Shown piece after piece: positions 44,121 through 54,131 of a stretch of 64,000 nt of DNA; the stretch's first letter is position 1, and each line of letters opens with the position of its first letter. Origin of the DNA: Ohtaekwangia sp. GTDB taxonomy: Bacteria; Bacteroidota; Bacteroidia; Cytophagales; Cyclobacteriaceae. Made by a program: the position numbers and the translations under genes. The notes under the pieces were generated by a model that did no database searches, was not told the DNA's origin, and saw only the letters and a list, made by a program, of their open reading frames with translations. The stretch covers positions 744,001 to 808,000 of the forward strand of contig JAJNPV010000042.1 of assembly GCA_021155195.1 (NCBI GenBank), given 5' to 3'.

Positions 44121-47100
44121 GTTTTCCAAACGCCAGGCATACGCGGATGCAATCCAGTTGCTTGAAGAACTACAGAAAGGAAATCTTTCAGGCGATACAA
44201 TGCAGCCCATACAATTCAACGGCTTTGGGGGACTGAAAGAACTTTTGCTGCCGTTAGATAGTCGCTCAGCATGGAGTGCCGAAGACCTACGCTATGAAAA
44301 AGATGTATTGGATTTCCACGCCAGCCTGAAATACCTGACGGGTGACAACTATCCTAAAGTTGTCTCCAGCTTAAAGAACAGCACGTTATCTTCCTACTAT
44401 ACGCCCCAATCCGTGGTAGAACCAATGGTAGAAGGTCTGATGCAAATACAGACCGGGATAAAATCAATTCTCGAACCGGCAGCGGGAACAGGGAATTTCA
44501 TTCAAGTGCTTAAAAAGAGCTTTCCTCAATCCTCCATCACGGCAATTGAAAAAGACGATCTCACTTTTCGGATGCTGAAATACCAACATCCTGATATTGA
44601 AGCGCTGCATTCGGGCTATGAGAATTTTAAGAATCGCGAATATGATTTGATCATCAGCAACATTCCGTTTGGCAACGTCAGTGTGTTTGACGATAAAATG
44701 TTTCGGGAAGCAATCCCGGTAAAGATTAAAGCCACGACACGCATTCACAATTACTACTTTGTAAAATCATTAGACAATTTGCGCGAAGGCGGGCTGCTGG
44801 CATTCATTACAAGCAATGGACTAATGGACAGTCCGGGCAACAAAGAGATCCGCGAATATTTAGTTAAGAAATCAGATTTTATTTCAGCAATCCGGTTGCC
44901 CAAAAACACATTTGAGCGTGCAGGCACTTCACCGGTGACTGATATAATCATACTGCGGAAGCGTTCTTTAAAGGGAAACCTTTCTGCCGAAGAAAAACTA
45001 TTCACGGAATCTGTTAAAATAAATCTTAAAGATGAAAAAGATCTTTCGGTAGAAGTATCCATCAGCAGGTACTTCAATGCGCATCCGGAAAAAATTTTGG
45101 GTGTATTGACTGCGGGTGGTCAATACCGCGGCGATGGGGTAGATGTAACGCCAACGTCAGACTGGTCGGAGTCCGACATCAGTCTAAAAATTCGTGAACA
45201 AATTATTCGAGACGGTTCATCCATAAAACGGAATTTCGAATCAAAACCCGATTTTCAAAATTCAGTAGAGTCAACCGACAACCTCTTACCTGAAGACCAT
45301 CCGGATTATGCCATCCTGAAAAGAGGAAACTTAGTATTCCACCAGGGAAAGGTGGGTGTGGTTGATATGGCGGGGCCTGCTAAAACAGTGAGGCCGGAGT
45401 TAGTAGTCAAAGACCTCGAGCATGCCCACCACTTCATCAGCCTCCGAAATGCACTGGTGAAACTTGTTGACGCAGAAATTGATGGAGCAGGAGACACGAT
45501 CAGAAATCTTCGTGAAGAATTGAACACGCAATATGGGTTGTTCACCTTCCGCTATGGCAACCTGAATCATCCGGCCAACAAAAAACTCATCTTGCTGGAT
45601 GCCGAGGGATTTAAAGTTCTCTCCCTCGAAAAATTCGAAGGTCAACAATACATAAAAGCGGATATTTTCCATCGTCAAATCAACGGCCTTGAAAAATCAT
45701 ATTCCAAACCCGAATCGTTAAAGGATGCAATCCTACTATCCCTTAACGCACACAACCGGGTAGAAATAGATTTTATGGCGATGCTTCTGGAGCGCGACAG
45801 AACGGAACTAATACGAGATGGACTGGATCAGAGAATATTGTTTCGGGACCTAAACAGCAGCAACGAGAGTTACGTACCCAAGGATGAATTTTTAAGCGGA
45901 AATGTCGTGAGCAAAATTGAAGCGTGGGAAAAATTGAAAACGCTTAACCAACCAAGACCGCCCGATCTTATGGAGGAAGATATAGACACACACCTGCAAT
46001 ACTTAAAAGAGGTGCGACCAGTCTATCTGAAAAAAGAACTCATTGATATTAATATCGGCGAACGCTGGATACCGAATGACATCTACGAAAGTTTTGCAGA
46101 GCACCTGTTTAAAGAGAAAACAGAAATCACGTACCTGGAGTCGACTGACTTGTTCCTGGTAAATGTGCAGGGATATAGCAACGAAAACCGAATTACTTAT
46201 GCCGCCAATACAGCCGGAGGACTGATTATGGGAAGCAAGATCATGGAGTACGCGATGGCTGATACGCAGCCCTATCTCCAAATAAAGATTCCAGACTCAA
46301 ATCCCGCTAAATATAAGCCCGACCTGGACGGTATGAAGAATGTAGAGATGAAGATCAAAGAAGTAAAAGCAGAGTTTGAAAACTTCATCAACACCCGCGA
46401 AGATGTTTCGCAACGAATTGAAGAAATCTATAACCGAACAATTAATAACACAGTTAAACGCGACTATGATGGCAGCCACCTTCACCTCGCCGGGCTCAAA
46501 CATTTTTCACCGCGTGCACATCAAAAAGATGCTATCTGGATGTTGCTGCAACAAGATGGGGGGATTGCCGATCATAAAGTGGGTGCCGGTAAAACATTAA
46601 TCATGGTTGCAGCCGCCATGGAAATGCGCCGATTAGGCATTGCCAACAAACCCATCATCATTTGTATGAAAGCAAACGTAGCCGATGTGGCGCGTGATTT
46701 TCTAACGTGTTACCCCCAGGCAAAAATACTGGCACCGGATCCGCAGAAAGACTTCACCCGACAAAAGCGACAGCAAATTTTTGCAACCATTGTTGCCAAC
46801 GAATGGGATGCGGTGATCATGACCCACGATATGTTTATGGCCATACCCCAATCACCAATTATAAAAAAGGAAATTCTGGAACAGGAATTAGACAACCTCA
46901 CCGACGATCTCAACGCTGTATCAGAAAACAGATCACTGTCCAAAAGGGTGCTGAAAGGACTTGAAAGTCGAAAACAAAATTTAAGTGTTCGAATTATGAT
47001 GGCCGACGCTGCCATACAACGCGACGAGAATATTCTGGACTTCGAAAAGATGGGGTTTGATCATATTTTTGTCGATGAAAGTCAGGAATTCAAAAACCTT

Positions 47101-49050
47101 CATTTTACCACCCGCCATCAGCAAGTAGCAGGATTAGGCGATCCCTCCGGCAGCCAACGTGCACTCAATCTTGAATTTGCCATTCGCACGATACAAAAAA
47201 GGAAAGGTGGTGATAAAGGAGTCACTTTTTTATCTGGTACAACCATCAGCAATAGCCTCGTCGAACTTTATCTCTTATTCAAATATCAACGCCCTGAAAA
47301 ACTTCGGGAACTGAAAATAAATTCGTTCGATGCATGGGCGAAAATGTATGCACGGAAAAGTGCCACCTATGAGTTCTCAGTTACGAATGAACTAAAAATG
47401 AAGGAGCGTTACCGCGAATTTATTAAAGTCCCCGAACTCGCTCGATTCTACGCAGAGATCACCCACGTGGTGAATGATCATAACTTAAATATTGAAAAGC
47501 CAAGGGTTGAAAACCTAGTAATAAACATAGACCCTACTGAAACCCAACAGGCATACACACAGAAACTTATCAACTTCACAAAAACCAAAGACCCGGCTCA
47601 TGTTGATTTGGTATTGAACGATAAAGAAATGAACGCATTCATGCTCATCGCTACCAACCTCGCTAAAAAGATGAGCATTGATATGCGACTCATTAATTCT
47701 GCGCACTACGGCTACGAACCAGAAGGAAAATTGGGCAGGCTTTGCAAAACAGTGGCAGACGAGTATCATGACAGCCGGGCATATAAAGGCACGCAGCTAG
47801 TGTTCAGTGACATTGGCACTCCGGCCGGGAGTGGGTTTGACCTGTATCGCGAAGTTAAACGCGTGTTGGTCGGGGACTTTAAGATCCCCGCTGCTGACAT
47901 CGAATTCATCCACGACCACGACGCGCGGAAGAAAAAGGAAATCTTATTCAAAAAGGTAAACAATGGCGAAGTTCGTATCCTCATAGGAAGTACAAAAAAA
48001 CTGGGTACGGGTGTAAATGTGCAGGAGCGTGTCATTGCAATGCACCACCTTGATATTCCGTGGAGACCAAGTGACTTGGAACAACGTACAGGGCGTGGAG
48101 GAAGACAAGGGAACGTAATGGCCAAAGAACACCGCGATAATACGGTTAGAAATTATATCTATGCAGTGAACAGAACGTTAGATGCCTACCAGTTCAACAT
48201 ACTTTCCAACAAGCAGAAATTCATCAGCCAAATTAAAAACAGTTCGATCGACCAACGCAAGATTGACGAAGGCGCATTTGATCAGGAGGGTGGAATGAAC
48301 TTTGGTGAATACGTGGCGCTCTTAAGCGGCAATTCAGACTTGCTGGAGAAAGTGAAGCTTGAAAAGAAACTCTATGATCTCGAACGAGGCTATCAGGTAT
48401 TTCTAAAACGTAAGTCCGAAGCTGAATTCTTCATCAATATGCACACCCGGGAAATCAAGGAAAAAGAAATTCATCTGACTAGATTAGAAAGCGACTGGAA
48501 ACCAATTCAACATATAGACCTCGAGAAAACACCGATTTTCATTCAAGGCCAATCAATAGAAGATAAAAAGTTGGCGGGCGAGCACCTGCTGCGAATATTA
48601 GGCCATTGCAAAAAACTAAATGATAGAACATCGAATGAATTGGCCCGGATCGCTGGGTTCAAATTAGTCTACGATGATGTTCAGGCAAAGGTATTTATCG
48701 CGAGTAAGAGTGGTTTGAAGTATCACTATGCAGATGGAACATTGAATGACAACCCAGCCATCGCAGGACGGTATATGATTGATTCAATTAAGCGACTTCC
48801 AAAAGTAATCCAAAACACCAGCGAGGCAATCATGGGAATCAAAACAAAAATCGAAACTTATCAACGTGAACTGTCGCTCGACTTTAAAGACAAGACCACC
48901 ATCAAAGATCTAAAACATCAGATTGATCTACTTTCGACCCGTATAGAAAAAACGTTTACGAAGAAGGAAGAAATACAATTTAATGAGGTGGGCGAATCCG
49001 CTTCTGAATACACCGTGACGAAGCAAAGAAAAAAGAAACTTAAAATATGA
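44113..49050 (+). CDS. Fused adenine-specific DNA methylase and SNF2-like helicase
   Basis: A 1645-aa two-part protein of conjugative elements. The N-terminal N6-adenine methylase has SAM motif I LEPAAGTGNF (about residue 119) and catalytic motif SNIPFG (about 181), a variant of NPPF/NPPY. A long linker (about 300-780) follows. The helicase part has Walker A HKVGAGKT (about 822), a DEAH-like VDESQEF (about 986), motif III FLSGTT and motif VI QRTGRGGRQGN (about 1322), then a coiled tail. The frame is open to 44062, but ATG 44113 (MTKFSKRQAYAD) is chosen because it overlaps the preceding stop. Proposed roles in the family are protection from restriction and DNA processing during transfer. Confidence 0.9.
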   Translation: MTKFSKRQAYADAIQLLEELQKGNLSGDTMQPIQFNGFGGLKELLLPLDSRSAWSAEDLRYEKDVLDFHASLKYLTGDNYPKVVSSLKNSTLSSYYTPQSVVEPMVEGLMQIQTGIKSILEPAAGTGNFIQVLKKSFPQSSITAIEKDDLTFRMLKYQHPDIEALHSGYENFKNREYDLIISNIPFGNVSVFDDKMFREAIPVKIKATTRIHNYYFVKSLDNLREGGLLAFITSNGLMDSPGNKEIREYLVKKSDFISAIRLPKNTFERAGTSPVTDIIILRKRSLKGNLSAEEKLFTESVKINLKDEKDLSVEVSISRYFNAHPEKILGVLTAGGQYRGDGVDVTPTSDWSESDISLKIREQIIRDGSSIKRNFESKPDFQNSVESTDNLLPEDHPDYAILKRGNLVFHQGKVGVVDMAGPAKTVRPELVVKDLEHAHHFISLRNALVKLVDAEIDGAGDTIRNLREELNTQYGLFTFRYGNLNHPANKKLILLDAEGFKVLSLEKFEGQQYIKADIFHRQINGLEKSYSKPESLKDAILLSLNAHNRVEIDFMAMLLERDRTELIRDGLDQRILFRDLNSSNESYVPKDEFLSGNVVSKIEAWEKLKTLNQPRPPDLMEEDIDTHLQYLKEVRPVYLKKELIDINIGERWIPNDIYESFAEHLFKEKTEITYLESTDLFLVNVQGYSNENRITYAANTAGGLIMGSKIMEYAMADTQPYLQIKIPDSNPAKYKPDLDGMKNVEMKIKEVKAEFENFINTREDVSQRIEEIYNRTINNTVKRDYDGSHLHLAGLKHFSPRAHQKDAIWMLLQQDGGIADHKVGAGKTLIMVAAAMEMRRLGIANKPIIICMKANVADVARDFLTCYPQAKILAPDPQKDFTRQKRQQIFATIVANEWDAVIMTHDMFMAIPQSPIIKKEILEQELDNLTDDLNAVSENRSLSKRVLKGLESRKQNLSVRIMMADAAIQRDENILDFEKMGFDHIFVDESQEFKNLHFTTRHQQVAGLGDPSGSQRALNLEFAIRTIQKRKGGDKGVTFLSGTTISNSLVELYLLFKYQRPEKLRELKINSFDAWAKMYARKSATYEFSVTNELKMKERYREFIKVPELARFYAEITHVVNDHNLNIEKPRVENLVINIDPTETQQAYTQKLINFTKTKDPAHVDLVLNDKEMNAFMLIATNLAKKMSIDMRLINSAHYGYEPEGKLGRLCKTVADEYHDSRAYKGTQLVFSDIGTPAGSGFDLYREVKRVLVGDFKIPAADIEFIHDHDARKKKEILFKKVNNGEVRILIGSTKKLGTGVNVQERVIAMHHLDIPWRPSDLEQRTGRGGRQGNVMAKEHRDNTVRNYIYAVNRTLDAYQFNILSNKQKFISQIKNSSIDQRKIDEGAFDQEGGMNFGEYVALLSGNSDLLEKVKLEKKLYDLERGYQVFLKRKSEAEFFINMHTREIKEKEIHLTRLESDWKPIQHIDLEKTPIFIQGQSIEDKKLAGEHLLRILGHCKKLNDRTSNELARIAGFKLVYDDVQAKVFIASKSGLKYHYADGTLNDNPAIAGRYMIDSIKRLPKVIQNTSEAIMGIKTKIETYQRELSLDFKDKTTIKDLKHQIDLLSTRIEKTFTKKEEIQFNEVGESASEYTVTKQRKKKLKI

Positions 49051-49087
49051 CACGTGTCTGCCGAAATTGATCGTAAGCCATCAACTG

Positions 49088-49108
49088 TTGACTATTGACT
49101 GTTGACTT
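49088..49108. repeat. TTGACTN heptamer triplet
   Basis: TTGACTA, TTGACTG and TTGACTT follow one another in register (49088-49108), flanked by further related words (AACTGTTG, TTAACTATTA) in the 132-bp gap before the nuclease gene. Confidence 0.85.
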
Positions 49109-49182
49109 GCATTGTCTATTAACTATTACGACCGCTTTCATTAAAAATACTTTGCACTTTAAGCTAATACGTACTTTTACAA

Positions 49183-49641
49183 ATGCTTCGTCTACTCACT
49201 CTCTCATTTATTTTCTTTGCGCAGTCGTCATTCGCGCAACTCATCGGCAAAGTAGTCTCCATAGCGGATGGCGACACCTTCACCATGCTAGTCAACAACG
49301 AACGGATTCGAATCAGACTTCATGGAATCGACTGCCCTGAGAAGAACCAGGATTTTTTTAATGTGGCTAAGGAGTTCTTAAGTAACTACGTGTTTGATAA
49401 GATTGTCACGGTTAAAGAAATGGATACAGATCGGTATGGACGTACCATTGGAATGGTGGTGGTCGATTCTGTTAACGTCAATGAAAAACTTCTCGAAGCC
49501 GGATTGGCATGGCACTATACACAGTACGATAAAAATCCTGCCTGGGCAAAACTCGAACGCGAGGCGAAAAATAAAAAACTCGGCCTCTGGTCACTACCCA
49601 ACCCCATTCCACCCTGGGATTATCGAAAGGGTGTTCGATAA
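49183..49641 (+). CDS. Secreted thermonuclease (SNase-like)
   Basis: A 152-aa protein with a signal peptide (SFIFFAQSSFAQ, cleavage near 19) and a staphylococcal-nuclease OB-fold. The catalytic pattern is complete: ADGDTF (calcium-binding aspartate), RIRLHGIDCPE (arginine, aspartate and glutamate of the active site) and DRYGRTIG (second arginine). It should cleave DNA and RNA outside the cytoplasm in a Ca2+-dependent way. It follows the mobile module on the same strand, so it may be cargo of the element or an ordinary neighbour. The 126 bp after it hold no gene. Confidence 0.92.
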   Translation: MLRLLTLSFIFFAQSSFAQLIGKVVSIADGDTFTMLVNNERIRIRLHGIDCPEKNQDFFNVAKEFLSNYVFDKIVTVKEMDTDRYGRTIGMVVVDSVNVNEKLLEAGLAWHYTQYDKNPAWAKLEREAKNKKLGLWSLPNPIPPWDYRKGVR

Positions 49642-49767
49642 CTATCTATTCACGTCCATGCTCGCCTTGGATTCATCATCTATCGAGTCCAAGTTTACCA
49701 TTGGTCACAATGTCCTTGATAAGATACTACTTTTTAAACTACTTCCGAAAGTAGACTACCTGTAGAA

Positions 49768-52542
49768 ATGAAACCACTGACCGCCCAACCCTATAGCTGG
49801 ATAACTTTGTTTTTCTGTTTGTTGATCACTATTGGTTGTAATCAGCCTCAGAATACTAAAAAGTTCACGATCGGATTTTCTCAATGCACCGGAGGGGATG
49901 CTTGGCGAAGACAGATGATTGTTTCGATGCAAGGTGAACTTGCTTTTTATCCGGAAATGCAACTCGTTTATCGAGATGCTGAGAATAACAGCCAAAAACA
50001 AATTGAAGATATCGAGGCATTTATTCAAGACAAGGTGGATCTTCTGATTGTATCACCCAATGAAGCAACACCCATTACTCCAGTGGTGGAGAAAGCATTT
50101 AATGAAGGAATACCCGTCATCGTAGTGGATCGGAAGACCAGTTCCAGCATGTACAATGCTTATATCGGAGCCGACAACTACGAAATTGGTAAACTAGCGG
50201 GTAGCTACATCGCAGATCTTCTTGATGGTAAAGGAAGCATTCTCGAGATTGGAGGTCTGCCAGGTTCTTCACCTGCTGCGGACAGACACCGCGGATTCTG
50301 GGAAATGTTGAGTGAATACCCGGACATTCAATCCATTGGCAATATTAACGGACAGTGGGAACGCGATACTGCACGAAATGTAATTAAAAGGACAGTTGCT
50401 TCACTCCCGGATTTTGACGTTCTGTTTGCTCATAATGACGTGATGGCATATGGTGCCTATCAGGTATTGAAAGAAGTAAGACCAGACAATAGAATTCGTT
50501 TTATTGGTATCGATGCACTACCTGGACCAGGGGCGGGCATTCAATTCGTAGACGATAAAATTCTTACCGCCACTTTTCTTTATCCCACGGGGGGTGAAGA
50601 ATCCATTCGAATCGCAAGCCAAATTCTGAATAAAATGCCTTATGAAAAAGAGAATGTTCTGCATAGTACTGTGGTCGATGGAAGGAACGTACGGGTGATG
50701 AAACTTCAATCAGATAAATTGCTTAATCAACAAAAAGATATCGTTCGACAACAACAATTACTCAATACACAAATTCAGACTTATTATAATCAACGCACAT
50801 TAATCTATATTCTGCTAGCTAGCCTTATTGCGTTGGTCATTTTTGGATCCATAGCAGCAATGTCATGGCGTGAAAAGAATGAAATAAATAAACGCCTGGA
50901 AGCGAAGAATGAAGAGATCCTTACTCAAAAGGATACCATCGCACAAATTGCAGAACATGCGGAACATGCAACGTTTGAGAAACTACGATTTTTCACCAAC
51001 ATCTCTCATGAATTCAAAACTCCATTAACGCTTATTATGGGGCCTGTTGAAGAATTGCTGGATGACCAACCTGTCGGAAAATCTCTCGTGCGTGAGAACC
51101 TTATCCTCATTAAAAGAAATTCATTACGACTCTTACGTCTGGTAAATCAATTGATGGATTTTAGGAAAATTGAAGACCGTAAAATGATAGTCAAGCCCTC
51201 TGAACATGACTTGGTCCAATTTACTACTGATATCATGACTGCCTTTGAGAAGCTTGCTCGTCGGAGGAAAATAAATTTCCAATTCCAGACAGACCTGGAC
51301 ATCCTGTACGCTTGGTTTGATCCGGATATGTTAGATAAAGTGATTTTCAATTTGCTCTCCAACGCTTTTAAATTTACAAACGAACGAGGAAATATATGGC
51401 TTAAGCTTGCAATAGATGAAGATCATAAAAATGCGCTGCTATGGTTAGAAGACAATGGACTAGGGATGTCCCCCCAACAAGTGCAGCATGCCTTTGACCG
51501 GTTTTATACTGGTGACAGTGTCGGAGGTACAGGCATTGGACTATCACTCTCGCGCGAATTTATGGAACTCCACAAGGGAGACTTAGTGCTGACCAGCGAA
51601 AAAGGAAAGGGAACAAGGTTTTGCATTATTCTGCCGCTTGGGAATGCACATTTTGAAGAACAACAAATAGTCACAGGAAATGTGGATTGGAAACATAAAA
51701 CCGATTTTGATTTTATCCATGAAACTCAATCATCCTACGATGCATTAACCAATGAGTCTATCACCCAAAAGGAACATACCGTGTTACTCATAGATGATAA
51801 CGGTGAGCTGAGAAAATTCTTGGTGAGCAGGTTGGCAACAAAATTTAACGTGGTAGAAGCAAACGACGGCAATTCCGGTTTGCACCAGGCTTTTGAAAAA
51901 GTGCCGGACGTAATTATCTGTGATGTTATGTTGCCCGGTATGGATGGATTTCAGATCACCAAAATGCTGAAAGAAGATTTACGAACATCCCATATTCCGA
52001 TCATCCTCCTTACCGCCAAAGGATCAATTGAACAGCGGATAACGGGCGTGAAGACCGGTGCCGATGAGTACATGACCAAACCCTTCGTATTTGATTATCT
52101 GGAAGCAAGACTTGTATCGTTAATTCATAATCGGGAAACACTCAAGTCACATTTCAGTCACGATTTTAACATCCCGGTCTTAACGAATCCCAATCAGGCA
52201 CTCGACCGGAAGTTCATCAATGAATTTACTTCATTGATAGAGAAAAATATCGGAAATGCAGATTTCCATGTGAATGAGCTAGCGCGCGAATTAGGGATGT
52301 CACGGGTACAGGTGTATCGTAAAGTAAAGGCGCTGATTGGATCCAGCGTCAATGATTATTTCGTATCCGTGCGATTGAAAAGAGCAAGGTTCTTATTGCA
52401 AAGTACCTCTAAAACAGTGTCAGAAATTGCTTTCGAAGTTGGATTTTCTTCCGCAACCTATTTTTCTACTGCCTTTAAAGCGAGGTTCAATCAGTCGCCT
52501 AAAGACTATAAACAACTGCAAAAATCAGTTTCTGAAACATAA
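49768..52542 (+). CDS. Hybrid two-component sensor for fructose (BT1754-type)
   Basis: A 924-aa one-protein signalling system. After an N-terminal signal/anchor (IGC at about residue 24 could be a lipobox), a periplasmic sugar-binding-protein domain spans about 33-310 (FTIGFSQCTGGDAWRRQM, VIVVDRKTSSSMYNAYIGAD). A membrane helix (about 345-367) leads to HisKA with H414 in NISHEFKTPLTL, then the HATPase (LLSNAFKFT, GTGIGLSLS), a receiver with D719 in DVMLPGMDGF, and an AraC-type DNA-binding domain (about 820-915). This architecture with a type-I binding protein sensor is that of BT1754 of Bacteroides thetaiotaomicron, which senses fructose. Its position ahead of the fructan genes supports control of this locus. 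Confidence 0.93.
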   Translation: MKPLTAQPYSWITLFFCLLITIGCNQPQNTKKFTIGFSQCTGGDAWRRQMIVSMQGELAFYPEMQLVYRDAENNSQKQIEDIEAFIQDKVDLLIVSPNEATPITPVVEKAFNEGIPVIVVDRKTSSSMYNAYIGADNYEIGKLAGSYIADLLDGKGSILEIGGLPGSSPAADRHRGFWEMLSEYPDIQSIGNINGQWERDTARNVIKRTVASLPDFDVLFAHNDVMAYGAYQVLKEVRPDNRIRFIGIDALPGPGAGIQFVDDKILTATFLYPTGGEESIRIASQILNKMPYEKENVLHSTVVDGRNVRVMKLQSDKLLNQQKDIVRQQQLLNTQIQTYYNQRTLIYILLASLIALVIFGSIAAMSWREKNEINKRLEAKNEEILTQKDTIAQIAEHAEHATFEKLRFFTNISHEFKTPLTLIMGPVEELLDDQPVGKSLVRENLILIKRNSLRLLRLVNQLMDFRKIEDRKMIVKPSEHDLVQFTTDIMTAFEKLARRRKINFQFQTDLDILYAWFDPDMLDKVIFNLLSNAFKFTNERGNIWLKLAIDEDHKNALLWLEDNGLGMSPQQVQHAFDRFYTGDSVGGTGIGLSLSREFMELHKGDLVLTSEKGKGTRFCIILPLGNAHFEEQQIVTGNVDWKHKTDFDFIHETQSSYDALTNESITQKEHTVLLIDDNGELRKFLVSRLATKFNVVEANDGNSGLHQAFEKVPDVIICDVMLPGMDGFQITKMLKEDLRTSHIPIILLTAKGSIEQRITGVKTGADEYMTKPFVFDYLEARLVSLIHNRETLKSHFSHDFNIPVLTNPNQALDRKFINEFTSLIEKNIGNADFHVNELARELGMSRVQVYRKVKALIGSSVNDYFVSVRLKRARFLLQSTSKTVSEIAFEVGFSSATYFSTAFKARFNQSPKDYKQLQKSVSET

Positions 52543-52602
52543 ATTAAAATTTGATACGGATTCTAACGTATGAAAGCCGCTTTTTGATGTGAATTTTAAA
52601 CC

Positions 52603-52640
52603 GCAAACCATTGCGTAAACTGATTTTCGCAATGGTTTGC
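52603..52640. promoter_or_regulatory. Perfect 13-bp inverted repeat before fructan operon
   Basis: GCAAACCATTGCG (52603-52615) and CGCAATGGTTTGC (52628-52640) are perfect complements separated by 12 bases. The element lies 60 bp after the sensor gene and about 120 bp before the transporter gene. There is no following T-run, so either a terminator of the sensor transcript or an operator for the AraC-type output domain is possible. Confidence 0.7.
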
Positions 52641-52724
52641 AGGAAAATTGAAATCTCCCGATCGATTGATCCAATTTTGAAAAAGGTTGATACCAACCCA
52701 ACCCAACCGGGGTTAGTATTCAAA

Positions 52725-52732
52725 TAGTTTTG
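52725..52732 (+). promoter_or_regulatory. Putative -7 box of fructan operon
   Basis: TAGTTTTG fits TAnnTTTG, the Bacteroidota -7 consensus, and lies 25 bp before the transporter ATG. No good TTTG -33 element was found at the expected distance, as would be expected for an activator-dependent promoter. Confidence 0.4.
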
Positions 52733-52757
52733 GGCTTCTTATTTACCAAAACTAAAC

Positions 52758-54083
52758 ATGCGAAAAGTTTTTACATGGTCAATTATCATCTCATTAGGCG
52801 GATTCTTATTTGGATTGGATACCGCGGTGATTTCTGGTGCTGAACAAAAAATTCAGTCAATATGGAATTTATCTGCTATGCAACATGGGTTGACTGTTTC
52901 TATTGCTCTCATTGGAACTGTTTTCGGTGCTATTTTCGGAGGCATGCCGTCTGATAAACTGGGTAGAAGAAAGACACTGTTTTGGATAGCTGTATTGTTC
53001 TTCCTTTCTGCCATGGGCTCCGCTTTAGCCGTAGACTGGTACACCTTCCTATTCTTCCGGTTCCTCGGGGGACTTGCTGTGGGTTGTTCATCAGTAACCG
53101 CCCCCATGTATATCAGCGAATTGGCTCCTGCTTCCCATCGAGGCCGAATGGTAGCAACCTTTCAGTTTAATGTCGTCTTCGGAATCCTGATAGCATTTTT
53201 GTCTAACTACGCGCTTCAGGATATTGGAGAAAATGCGTGGCGTTGGATGTTGGGTGTTCAGGTCGTACCCGCAAGCTTTTTTCTGGGCCTAATCCTAACC
53301 TTGCCAGAGAGCCCACGCTGGTTGGTTTTTAAAAAGAGAGCACTTGATGAAGCAAGGGAAGTGCTCATAATGATTAATCCTATAACTGCTGAGCAAGAAC
53401 TTCATGCCATTCAGCAATCCGTTACTACCTCCGTCAATTTGCAACCAAGTCTCTTTTCTAAGAAATACTTCAGCCCAATTATGTTGGCAATCATGTTTGC
53501 CGTCTTTAATCAGGTATCAGGTATAAATGCAATTATCTATTATGCACCGCGCATATTTGAAATGACCGGCATTCAAACAGATGGTGCTTTGCTTTCATCT
53601 GTTGGGCTTGGGTTCGTCAACTTTACGTTTACACTTCTGGCAATGATGTTCATAGACCGCTATGGAAGACGGACGTTGATGCTGGTAGGATCCGTCGGAC
53701 TGATTGTTACTCTTGGATTGGTCGCTAATATATTTTATACCCAGAATTTCAATGGGTTTCTCGTACCGATTTATTTGTTCATCTACATCGCATTCTTTGC
53801 CTTTTCTCAGGGAGCCGTAATCTGGGTATTCATCTCAGAGATTTTTCCGAATGAAGTTCGCGCTAAAGGACAGGCCTTGGGAAGTTTTACGCACTGGTTT
53901 ATGGCATCCGTGATCGCGTTCACTTTTCCTTGGTTCAATGACAAATTAGGGGGAGGAAATACATTCCTGATCTTCACTGTGATGATGGTATTTCAACTCC
54001 TTTTTGTCTGGAAATATATGCCGGAAACAAAAGGCAAATCATTGGAGCAGGTAACCAGCAATTCACCTATACCAGTATCATGA
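52758..54083 (+). CDS. MFS sugar porter (probable fructose importer)
   Basis: A 441-aa twelve-helix transporter of the sugar porter family. Typical motifs are GGFLFGLDTAVISGA (first helix), SDKLGRRKT (loop 2-3), PESPRWLVFKKR (after helix 6), DRYGRRTLMLVG (loop 8-9) and PETKGKSLEQV at the end. In this context it should import released fructose (or short fructosides) with protons, as the equivalent gene does in the Bacteroides fructan locus. Start is ATG 52758. It precedes susC by 48 bp. Confidence 0.92.
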   Translation: MRKVFTWSIIISLGGFLFGLDTAVISGAEQKIQSIWNLSAMQHGLTVSIALIGTVFGAIFGGMPSDKLGRRKTLFWIAVLFFLSAMGSALAVDWYTFLFFRFLGGLAVGCSSVTAPMYISELAPASHRGRMVATFQFNVVFGILIAFLSNYALQDIGENAWRWMLGVQVVPASFFLGLILTLPESPRWLVFKKRALDEAREVLIMINPITAEQELHAIQQSVTTSVNLQPSLFSKKYFSPIMLAIMFAVFNQVSGINAIIYYAPRIFEMTGIQTDGALLSSVGLGFVNFTFTLLAMMFIDRYGRRTLMLVGSVGLIVTLGLVANIFYTQNFNGFLVPIYLFIYIAFFAFSQGAVIWVFISEIFPNEVRAKGQALGSFTHWFMASVIAFTFPWFNDKLGGGNTFLIFTVMMVFQLLFVWKYMPETKGKSLEQVTSNSPIPVS

Positions 54084-54131
54084 TAACTATGGCACACTCA
54101 AATTTATTCTACCAACCAAAATAATCACCCT

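Noticed and set aside
49394..49765. 123-aa frame overlapping the thermonuclease gene
   Set aside because: Shadow frame; tryptophan- and serine-rich product without family resemblance, while the nuclease frame has all catalytic motifs.
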